Source: Euborellia annulipes
Taxonomy: Eukaryota > Arthropoda > Insecta > Dermaptera > Anisolabididae
Length of the DNA stretch: 64,000 bases
Assembly: GCA_023213315.1 (NCBI GenBank)
Contig: JAKCPI010013920.1
Span: 102,559 to 166,558 of the forward strand
Direction: 5' to 3'
Made by a program: the position numbers and the translations under genes. This document shows positions 59,001 to 64,000 of this stretch, piece by piece; position 1 is the first letter of the stretch; the number at the start of each line of letters is the position of its first letter. The notes under the pieces were generated by a model. It saw only the letters and a program-made list of their open reading frames with translations. It was not told the origin of the DNA and did not search any database.

Positions 59001-62000
59001 AACAAAATTAATAATATACTACATCAAACAGGGGTCAAGGAAAAATATTAAACCTCACATTTAATAAATAATTTCATTTGTGAAAGGATGTGGGGTGCCA
59101 AATTTGTTTAAATAAGAAAAGGAGTACGGGGGTTGTTTCTTGGCACTTTCTTATAAGAAAAAAAGAACGCATCTGATTTTTGCAACTTAGAGAGCTTTTT
59201 TAAACTTAAAAACTATATACATCCAAAATCACTACCAGACAAAATGGCATACTTGAGCTTTACTTCAGCACTGGTAAAGAAAACAGTACTGCTATATTTA
59301 ATGGTAATCAAGTTAAAGAGGTTCCATGGAAGTTACCTTAGCACCCGGGGACAACTTTTGTACTTGAAATAAAAAAATACTAAAATAAATTAAATTTTGC
59401 ATTTGTTTGTGAATAAATAATTTTTTTTTTTTAACATTCACTTTTCTCATTCACACTCACACTCACACAAACATTCACACAGTCTTTTTCGGCAACTTGG
59501 GCCATATAAGACTTTAAACGATACTCGTTTGTTATTAATATATCTATTGGGGGTCCAGGCATTTCTATTTAAGCTATCTGGTATCCAAATGGCTTAAATA
59601 AAATCATAGGACTACCTGGGGTCCGAACCCGGAATAAATAATTCATTATATTTAATAAATAAATGTTTAACCCAGATGGTTCCTCAAATATATTATTAAT
59701 CAGGTTTATTTTTTCAGTTAACACTTGAACAACAGGGGTGGAGACATTCCATGGAGGTTATATTTCTCATACTTTAGTATTTTTTTACTATGTAAATAAA
59801 ATAAATATCTAAAATAAAGACTGAAAACAATAAATGTAATCTTTTTTCGACTTGATGACATCTTTCTCATAAAAAAAAGGAAGCCAGTAAAATCACAGGA
59901 ACAGAGAATTCCCCTGAATTTCAAGAATCACCCATATACAAAATTTTTGAACCAAAAATAGACTTTTACATATTTTTCTTCTAAAATAAATCGAATTAAA
60001 AATCTTTTATAAAATTACCTGTAGACACATATGAGAGAGAAAGATGAGTTTGTCACATTCAAAGAGACCCCTAGATGTGTATAAATATACAGAATAGGTG
60101 ATCTGTTCAATGAGATTGATGACCCGTTTATTAAGGTCTTCAACGTCGGGTGTGTTGATAATAGCCTTTTTGAATACTATACTAAATGCCTTAAGTGAGA
60201 ATTGATAGATAGGGTTGATTTTATACAGCTCATTCAGGATGAAATAGATAAGAGAAGCCCTATTAGCAACTGGACGATAAATCTCTCGAGCCACATCAAT
60301 TTTCGCAGTGGTTTCTTTTGCTTCTTCAACCTAAAAACAAAAAAGAGTAATTAATAAAAAAAAAATACAACAGGAACAAGAAAGATAGAAAAAGATACTA
60401 GTTTACTTTTTAACACCCATGATGTTAAATCTTAACATCGGTTTTTAGAGAATAGACCTGTTTTTGTGTTATGCAGTATGACAATTAAATGAATTTTATA
60501 ACCGAAAAAAGCATATACCTTAATTTCAACTTCAGCAGCAGTTTTTTTCGTTGTTTCTAGATTAATAACAATCGATGCGTCAGATAAAATGTTATCTCCA
60601 GCAGAAGAGAGTCTCATCAGCAAATCATCTTCACATTTCTTTAAAGTAATTTTAAATGTATTCTGTTGAGTAGTTAAATTAGATTTAATTTGCTCCAAAT
60701 CTGGCCTTTCTGCTTTAACGACTTCTGCTAGAAGTTGCTCTTCAAGTCCATCTCTTGTAACAGTAAAGTTAATAAGAGTTGTTAAGGCCTGAAAAATTAA
60801 ATCTTTTTAGAAGAGAAATTCTTTATAGTCAAAATAATGATTAGATACATTTTCTAAAAAATCGAAAGGAAAATTTTAATAGCTTATGGGGGGTCAGTAG
60901 TTTCCCTGACTATTGGTAAGGGAGGCGCCAAAACCTTAGTAATATTCTGTTAATTGTAGTTTTCATTTTTTTTTTTGTAAAGATTTTAAAATTTAAAACG
61001 TCTATATTATATTATAATCTTGTGGAAGAAGGCCGTCAAATTCACAAGAAAGATGGAGAAAATAGACTGAATTCAGCCCCCCCCCCCCCCACTCTTTATT
61101 CTTTTCGCTGTTTCCTCATGTTAATAGAGAATCTTTGGGCCTAATTCAGTCTATTTTCTCCACCTTTCCTATATTATTATAACAATATATAAAAATAGGT
61201 GGGATGAGAGCCCCCTAGGAGGGGAGGGAAAAATTTTTTTGGGAAGGCATAGTTGTATAAAGGTTGGAAAATGGGGACTTATGTAACGTACCGAAAAATT
61301 ATTAATCCTATTTTAACTAACCTTGAAAATGGAATTAAAATATTTTTAATTTCTAAGTGAGTTAAAAGAATTCGAAAACAATAGAAGGTTTTAAAAATAA
61401 AGAAATATGAAAAATAAAGGTAGTATTTAAAAAAAGAAAAAACATTTATTAGTGTATGTAAGTAATAATGAGGTACCGAGGTGATTAATTAGTTGGTCAA
61501 TTTAAAGTCAAAAATGGCCCTTGAGTCGTAGAATAATATATGCTGTTAAGAGTTATGGTTCGCTTCCGTTCCAAGCAATGAAAATTTTTTAAAATTACAT
61601 TGGACACCAATTAATTTTGAAAATTGGGGTCCAAGTCTAAATGGTCTCAGATTCCGAAAAAATCTTTTTTGTTTTCAGTTCATTTAAGGTTTTTTTCAGC
61701 ATCGGAGGACATTTAGACCCCGTCTGTATTTAATCCAATTTATTTTCACGCTCCAGGAGGGTGCCCTGATTTAAATATAAAATTTCAACCTCGTAGCTCA
61801 ATTCCTTCATGCTTAAAATTGAGCACACAGACAGACAGACCATATCGCGAAAATCGCTTTTTTTTGGATTCAGGGAACCTCAAAACGTGTACACATCCAT
61901 CAAAATCTCGACATCGAATTTTTTACATGAATGCAATACTTTCTCTCTCTATATATTAACATATATAGAGGTAAGATAAATTAAAAAGTTATAGAACAAA

Positions 62001-63658
62001 AGAAAATTCTAGATTATATGTTGTGTATAAATATCGCTGCAAATTGCCTAAAAGAATCATTGCTGATTCCCAAACGACAAATTGGTAAATCATTATTTAA
62101 TATTAATTAATTTTAAAAGAATCGAGATGTTTTGAATACTAATATCTAATTCAATCATATAAATCTCTAAAATATATAACTATATAAAAAATGTTATTAT
62201 AAAACTTTTTAACTCACTTGTAATTCAGGTTTATAATGAGGATTGGCTAATTTTGTTTGTAAAATAAGCCTAAAATGTTTATTATAATCCACTTCATGAT
62301 CTCCAATTTTAATAGCTCGTCCTTTATGAATAAATACTCGTCCCAGAAGAGGATCAAGAACAGAATCAAGAGTTTCTCCAATATATTCAATCAGTACGAC
62401 TGAACCTTCACTTACAGCTTGTTCAAGGATATCTAAATAATTTTTTTGGGTAAGGCGGATCACCTTTAAATCTTGTCCATAACTAAAAACAATACAACAG
62501 TGAAGTTAGGCATTTAAAGCTTATTGAATCTGATAGTAAGAGAAATTACCTATTTTTAATCCATTTGATTCCTTGCAATTGAGGATCAATCATGAGAGGC
62601 CATCTAGCCGAGTTAGTTAGTATAGTTGCATTTTCAGCAGACATGCGATCACTTGGCAAGCCTTCATTATTCCACTTGGCTATTTGAGCATCATCGGTTA
62701 ATAAACCAAGAGGGTCAAGATTCTCTGATAATTCTATTTTTGGCTCCAACACGTCAATTTTTGGAAACCAAAATTTATGTAAGAGTTCCATTCGATAAGA
62801 ACGAGTAAAACATCCTACATAAGAGATAAATGCTGTAATCATGAGTATATCTCCTGGTAAGGTTTTTCCGGCTTCTTTATAAGTTGCTACTAATTGTCTC
62901 CAACGGATATTTTCTGATGCTAGACCACCTACCAAACGATTGGCAAGATCAATTGTGAGAGCTGTAGCATCGGCTTCTGCTTGGCATTTAACTTTTGCCG
63001 CAACAGCTACCTCAAAGTCTGCCGTTAAAACAGACAATCGTTCTTCTAGAGAGGAGATTTTTTCTTTGAGAAAAGCGAGTCTTTGTCTGGCAGCAGCTAA
63101 CTCAGCATTAGCAGCATTAAGAGCTCGTCTTTTCGGCTCGACGTATAAATAGACATCATAGAACTTGAGGATATTAATGACCCAGGCGCAAAGTCCAGCG
63201 GCAGCCAGAGATTTTGTATGTACTTTATCAGGATCAAAATCAGAATGTTGAGTATATTTGGCAACTGCGTTGTAGACCGCAGGATGAATATGTTCTTTAT
63301 CGTATTTAACAAGAGCCTCTAAAAATCTTCCAACGTCACCCATTATACTTTTACACGCTTTCCAGCTTCGATCTCTGGGTAATTTTCCCTTTTTAGAAAA
63401 CATAACTAAAACAGCAGCACAAACATTAACTACTGCCTCTGGAGGAGCTCCAAATGATTTTAATTCAGTCAAATTATTTTTATTTAGAGTATTCAAAGCT
63501 TCTTGGGCCGCAATTAGTGCAGGTTCTGCTTTGCTTAAATCTTCTTCGCAAACTTTCTGTTTTTGACTAACATCTTCTTCAATAGATCGTACTTTCTTTT
63601 CTTCTTCGGCTGCAATTTGTTTTTCTTTTGAAACTTTTTCAGCTTCAATGCCAACAAC
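46775..63658 (-). CDS. Axonemal dynein heavy chain, outer-arm beta type (3' part)
   Basis: The C-terminal 1,377 residues of an outer-arm dynein heavy chain of the DNAH9/11/17 (beta) class. Coding exons, 5' to 3' in this window: 63,658-62,550; 62,482-62,218; 60,788-60,519; 60,330-60,019; 58,805-58,621; 53,487-53,148; 53,031-52,824; 51,557-51,364; 51,285-51,100; 50,757-50,494; 49,829-49,647; 48,985-48,663; 47,069-46,775. They total 4,134 nt including TGA, with every phase matching. The order is stalk coiled coil 1, microtubule-binding domain, coiled coil 2, AAA5, AAA6 and the C-terminal domain. Dynein heavy chains are usually ~4,400-4,500 residues, so ~3,000 residues (tail, AAA1-4) lie beyond 64,000. 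The protein is an ATP-driven motor of cilia and flagella. The beta class is assigned from C-terminal motifs such as [18 protein letters not shown] and [14 protein letters not shown]; the exact paralogue is uncertain. Confidence 0.93.
47270..47405. repeat. Cluster of GCAATATTGC-like words
   Basis: In the last dynein intron, AATATTGC or its complement occurs about eight times within 130 bases, including the palindromes GGCAATATTGC and TTGCTGCAATATT. It may be a decayed short tandem or foldback repeat. Confidence 0.4.
47642..47946. repeat. Foldback with strong hammerhead-like motif
   Basis: Arms AATAAAAGAATTTGATTTTC / GAAAATCAAATTCTTTTATT pair through AACTGTGGTT / AACCACAGTT and TTAAGATTACAAAGGTTGT / ACAACCTTTATAATCTTAA, with a short loop near 47,780-47,805. 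The right arm has CTGAAGAA-GGCCAC-acacctaatga-GTGGCC-GAAACGTT (47,855-47,890): a perfect 6-bp hairpin between the conserved words. GAATTGTAC upstream can pair with GTAATTC downstream. It lies in a dynein intron. Confidence 0.7.
47955..48060 (-). mobile_element. tRNA-derived SINE head (family D)
   Basis: Minus strand: GTGGCCTGGTGCAATGG (A-box-like) and GGGTTCGATTCCCGG (perfect B-box). The anticodon arm has an oversized loop, so this looks like a SINE head rather than a working tRNA gene. Confidence 0.5.
48663..48985 (-). CDS. Dynein exon: C-terminal domain part 3
   Basis: [39 protein letters not shown] and [18 protein letters not shown], very strongly conserved in outer-arm dyneins. Ends in phase 2 at donor GTAAGA. 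Confidence 0.96.
49085..49180 (-). mobile_element. tRNA-like SINE or tRNA relic
   Basis: Minus strand: GTGTTCCAGTGATAGGGC (A-box-like) and TGGTTCGACCCCCGATGG (B-box). Acceptor pairing is poor. Confidence 0.4.
49347..49511. repeat. Foldback with GACGTTTCG word
   Basis: Arms GGAGAATAAAAAATTATTTAAA / TTTAAATAATTTTTTATTCTCC. Inside are TCGACGTTTCGAACGCC and CCCGAAGAAGGAC, the shared words in an unusual relative orientation. It lies in a dynein intron. Confidence 0.55.
49647..49829 (-). CDS. Dynein exon: C-terminal domain part 2
   Basis: [20 protein letters not shown] and [20 protein letters not shown]. Acceptor TGTTATAG, donor GTATGT, phase 0. Confidence 0.95.
49920..50295. repeat. Homopolymer-rich low-complexity block
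   Basis: Long runs of A, T and G alternate with almost no complex sequence. Open frames through it code for poly-Phe/Gly. It is probably a decayed G-rich hAT-like element or a poorly resolved assembly segment. It lies in a dynein intron. Confidence 0.55.
50494..50757 (-). CDS. Dynein exon: C-terminal domain part 1
   Basis: [40 protein letters not shown] and [19 protein letters not shown]. Donor GTCAGT. Confidence 0.95.
51100..51285 (-). CDS. Dynein exon: GWNRVYPFN segment
   Basis: [40 protein letters not shown] and [12 protein letters not shown]. Phase 0 at both ends; donor GTAAGA. Confidence 0.95.
51364..51557 (-). CDS. Dynein exon ending in a GC donor
   Basis: [36 protein letters not shown] and [16 protein letters not shown]. 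The donor reads CAG followed by GCAAGT (51,363-51,358), a GC-AG intron of 78 bp. It is otherwise a strong consensus site, and the downstream exon (GWNRVYPFN) fits exactly. Confidence 0.93.
51655..51825 (-). mobile_element. SINE family B copy
   Basis: Minus: ACCTATGGCTCAGAGGTAGAAG (A-box-like) head, GTCAAGGGTTCCCCGTTCC, GAGAAATTTATTTCTATTG, ATTGGCTACCAATCAA, GGCCTCAGATGTCGAC. It lies in the dynein intron 51,558-52,823. Confidence 0.6.
51865..51955 (+). repeat. GGGGAAAC-hairpin block
   Basis: GTCAAGCGCGGGGAAACTT, hairpin CGGGT-ggggg-ACCCG, AGGAAGCAG, GAACGTCCCCC. Same word order as 18,468-18,545. Confidence 0.4.
51970..52722 (-). mobile_element. Foldback mariner: defective transposase with duplicated 3' end
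   Basis: Ends AGGGTGTTTCAAAAAGAATA and TATTCTTTTTGAAACACCCTG, with TA on both sides. The minus strand carries mariner-type transposase remnants: [20 protein letters not shown] (the last catalytic Asp region), then [17 protein letters not shown]. Stops interrupt upstream frames. The outer ~190 bases of both ends are inverted copies of the same 3' coding end, so the 5' half was lost and replaced by an inverted duplicate. It lies in the dynein intron 51,558-52,823. Confidence 0.75.
52824..53031 (-). CDS. Dynein exon: [11 protein letters not shown] segment
   Basis: [40 protein letters not shown] and [17 protein letters not shown]. The donor is GTTCAC, weak but required by the phase-1 join to the next exon's GA. 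Confidence 0.92.
53148..53487 (-). CDS. Dynein exon: AAA6 / C-terminal domain
   Basis: [56 protein letters not shown] and [17 protein letters not shown] are diagnostic for axonemal dynein. Acceptor TTTACAAG. Confidence 0.95.
53740..53862 (+). mobile_element. SINE family A fragment
   Basis: CTGGGTTCGGATCTA (decayed B-box), GTTCGATAATTTTATTTAAGCC, GGATACCAAATGGC and AATGCCTGGACCCC, in plus orientation. Confidence 0.6.
53863..54670. repeat. ~800-bp foldback in the big dynein intron
   Basis: Left arm CAGTTTTAGAGATATAG...CAAGATTTTTTTAAGGC pairs with right arm GCCTTAAAAAAATCTTG...CTATATCTTAAAAACTG. The arms are ~350 bases with scattered mismatches. The loop (~54,215-54,290) contains GGCCTAGCTTTTAGGC. 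Non-coding. It lies ~700 bp upstream of the nested gene. Confidence 0.7.
55372..56160 (+). CDS. Intronless gene nested in a dynein intron, unknown function
   Basis: A 262-codon uninterrupted frame. It starts ATGATG right after an in-frame TAA (two codons upstream) and ends TGA. Composition is highly polar: basic, Ser/Asn/Gln-rich N-terminus (residues 1-55), a compact conserved-looking middle (about 90-185: [40 protein letters not shown]) and a Glu/Lys-rich probable helix (about 195-250). There is no signal peptide, membrane segment or recognised domain, so probably cytosolic or nuclear. AATAAA occurs ~105 bases after the stop. Lack of introns in an intron-rich genome suggests a retrogene. Codon use is AT-rich like its neighbours. 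I do not recognise the family. Confidence 0.8.
   Translation: MMASRSSDRNVDRSRGAIPKSRQKNKNQKNRSPNSPPKDQIQGEGGLDENQSRDAKMSIFHEEIRECEYDNTERTSNLNSQQDDDINRNEKYLKYLVKHGQISWKYEQKLIHLEDPKTYRNRITSPNDMLENCGVPIMVTPTNDVNYLPIGGYALRGPEYGTVHLDDEYKKNENPLFTNYPVIEIKEESIYLRQAKIIQEKLEKEKKSAEKLHQNPRYVASLKKEEEEAIQKEKMRLLGKMEDLKIEDPPPSKEGDENVTEL
56495..56575 (-). ncRNA. Type II tRNA-like relic (Ser/Leu-like)
   Basis: On the minus strand: TGAGG...CCTCA acceptor ends, TAGCCGAGGGATTAAGC (A-box of Ser/Leu type), a long variable arm GAGTT-gaagat-AACTC, and GAATTCAAATCC as a decayed B-box. No convincing anticodon arm, so it is a pseudogene or SINE head. Confidence 0.4.
56590..57018 (+). repeat. Rep690, internally deleted copy
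   Basis: Starts near ATATATATAGAGAGAAAATATTGG, jumps to GGCCAAAAAGTACTAGTAC, and ends in the AACTGGTGTGAC...GTCACACCAGATT hairpin at 56,930-57,017. Confidence 0.65.
57050..57160 (-). repeat. Hammerhead-like repeat unit
   Basis: Minus strand: CTTGAAAATAG-CTCC-aaaaga-GGAG-ACGAAACGTCGAGTAA. The second conserved word is exact; the first has drifted. Confidence 0.4.
57505..58170 (+). mobile_element. Rep690, near full-length copy
   Basis: Starts ACTTTCTCTTACC and runs through a (CTGT)n tract at ~57,640-57,690, AGTACTAGTACTTTACTGATGC and GGTTGCCATGGTAAC to the AATCTGGTGTGAC / GTCACACCAGATT hairpin. The GGTAAGAGAAAGT segment inside the hairpin is deleted. Confidence 0.7.
58235..58416. mobile_element. 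182-bp Tc1/mariner-type MITE, TA-flanked
   Basis: Left ATATTAAGTCCCACCTATGC pairs with right GCATAGGTGGGACTTTATAT, and CAACTTGTGATTA with TAATCACAAGT. TA lies at 58,233-58,234 and 58,417-58,418. Confidence 0.75.
58468..58577. mobile_element. Small inverted-repeat element with NRF1-like words
   Basis: GGTCTGTTTGATTAAGCGTCCG pairs with CGGACGATTAATCGAACAGTCC (imperfect). Between them are CTGCGCATGTG and CTGCGCATGCGCC, both matching the NRF1 consensus. It lies just inside the dynein intron, ~45 bases from the exon at 58,621. Confidence 0.5.
58621..58805 (-). CDS. Dynein exon: AAA6 continuation
   Basis: Encodes ...[13 protein letters not shown]...[13 protein letters not shown]...[11 protein letters not shown]. 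Ends in phase 2 at donor GTATAT. It is followed by the 5.1-kb intron that hosts the nested gene. Confidence 0.92.
58806..60018. other. Dynein intron with a SINE
   Basis: 59,425-59,632 is a minus SINE family A copy (A-rich end, CCAAGTTGCCGAAAAAGACTG, CCTGGACCCCC, CCATTTGGATACCAG) cut within the B-box (GTCCGAACCC then unrelated). The rest is AT-rich and empty. Confidence 0.5.
60019..60330 (-). CDS. Dynein exon: AAA6
   Basis: [40 protein letters not shown] and [16 protein letters not shown]. Phase 0 at both ends; donor GTAATT. Confidence 0.95.
60519..60788 (-). CDS. Dynein exon: AAA6 start
   Basis: [20 protein letters not shown] and [19 protein letters not shown], a highly conserved dynein segment with coiled-coil character. 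Phase 0 at both ends. Confidence 0.95.
61046..61168. repeat. Short foldback around a C-run
   Basis: AAAGATGGAGAAAATAGACTGAATT pairs with AATTCAGTCTATTTTCTCCACCTTT. The centre includes a long C run. It lies in a dynein intron. Confidence 0.55.
61500..61690 (+). mobile_element. SINE family B copy, decayed
   Basis: ATGGTTCGCTTCCGTTCCAAGC, AAATTACATTGGACACCAATTA, CTAAATGGTCTCAGATTCCG. A minus-orientation tail scrap follows at 61,670-61,740 (GAGGACATTTAGACCCCGTC). Confidence 0.5.
61735..61985 (-). repeat. Rep690 partial copy
   Basis: Minus copy from ATTTTCACGCTCCAGGAGGGTGC through AGCTCAATTCCTTCATGC and GGATTCAGGGAACCTC to the terminal GAGGTAAGATAAA. Confidence 0.6.
62218..62482 (-). CDS. Dynein exon: AAA5/AAA6 junction
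   Basis: [20 protein letters not shown], then a family-typical segment [20 protein letters not shown] and [13 protein letters not shown]. Acceptor TTTTTAG, donor GTGAGT. Confidence 0.95.
62550..63658 (-). CDS. Dynein exon: stalk, microtubule-binding domain, AAA5
   Basis: The largest exon (1,109 nt). It begins [20 protein letters not shown] (stalk coiled coil 1). It then has [18 protein letters not shown], the microtubule-binding domain ending near [20 protein letters not shown], coiled coil 2 ([20 protein letters not shown]), and AAA5 ([34 protein letters not shown]). Acceptor GATTATAG. Ends in phase 2; the joined codon gives Ser before YGQDL. Confidence 0.95.
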
Positions 63659-63739
63659 CTATAATCAATAAATTATACGAATAAATTAAGAGATTTATTA
63701 AGAGAAATTTTCAATCGTTAATAACCAACTGACGCCCCC

Positions 63740-63895
63740 TCCCCGTGGCCGAGAAATTAGAGTTGTTGACAAATGTCAATAATAATAATCTTAAAGCCAA
63801 GGGGCGCGGGTTCGGGTCCCAGGCAGTTAGATAAATTTATTTATTTGGAAAATAAATGATTTAAATAAATGAGCCTGGACCCCAATATATATAAT
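63740..63895 (+). mobile_element. SINE family A copy, plus orientation
   Basis: CCCGTGGCCGAGAAATTAGA (A-box-like) head, GCGGGTTCGGGTCCCAGGCAGT (B-box), a deletion of the GATACC block, and AATGAGCCTGGACCCC then (AT)n. It lies in the intron upstream of the first dynein exon of the window. No exon was recognised between 63,659 and 64,000. Confidence 0.6.
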
Positions 63896-64000
63896 TATAT
63901 AATATTTAGTATCGTAAAAAGGGCCATTTTTTAACCATCGACAATATCTGTTGCAAAATTTGAAAATTGCTCTTGGAATAATCCAAATATTTCAATAAAA

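Noticed and set aside
63900..64000. Next upstream dynein exon at the right edge
   Set aside because: The minus-strand translation does not give the segment expected before the stalk, and no donor in phase 0 was found; the exon probably lies beyond the window.

Overview
This is a 64 kb piece of an AT-rich animal nuclear genome. Protein genes are split by short AT-rich introns, tRNA-derived SINEs and DNA-transposon remnants are abundant, and the two recognisable genes are metazoan. The carboxylesterase motif style and mariner-type transposase debris suggest an arthropod. The intact axonemal dynein suggests a lineage that keeps motile cilia or flagellated sperm. The species cannot be named from sequence alone.

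Layout. 1-22 kb is mostly repeats: several hAT-type elements with exact 8-bp target duplications, foldback elements, a minisatellite at 6.3-7.1 kb, and copies of an unclassified ~690-bp repeat labelled here 'Rep690'. It also holds one candidate coding exon (1920-2032, +) and one candidate minus-strand promoter/first exon (~4.3-4.6 kb). 22.1-22.45 kb holds the apparent 5' end of an unidentified minus-strand gene. 22.8-26.9 kb is SINE, LINE-fragment and foldback debris. 27,380-38,923 is a complete minus-strand carboxylesterase gene: 11 coding exons, 599 residues, catalytic Ser-Glu-His triad intact. 39-46.7 kb is intergenic and repeat-rich, with a possible upstream promoter near 43 kb. 46,775 to beyond the right edge is the 3' part of an outer-arm (beta-type) axonemal dynein heavy chain: 13 coding exons, 1,377 C-terminal residues from the stalk/microtubule-binding domain to the stop codon. 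A 262-codon intronless gene on the opposite strand (55,372-56,160) sits inside a 5.1-kb intron of the dynein gene.

The exon joins of both large genes were checked by hand. Splice phases agree at every junction, exon sums are multiples of three, and all introns are GT-AG except one GC-AG intron in the dynein gene.

The most unusual feature is a set of at least a dozen unrelated-looking foldback repeats. Most of them carry the same small structural signature: CTGARGA, a short hairpin, then GAAACRTY, with flanks that can pair. This matches the layout of a type I hammerhead ribozyme with almost no stem III, apart from one extra base before stem II. One such element is inserted in another with a 15-bp target duplication. 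SINEs, hATs and foldbacks are dense in introns but leave the coding exons untouched.
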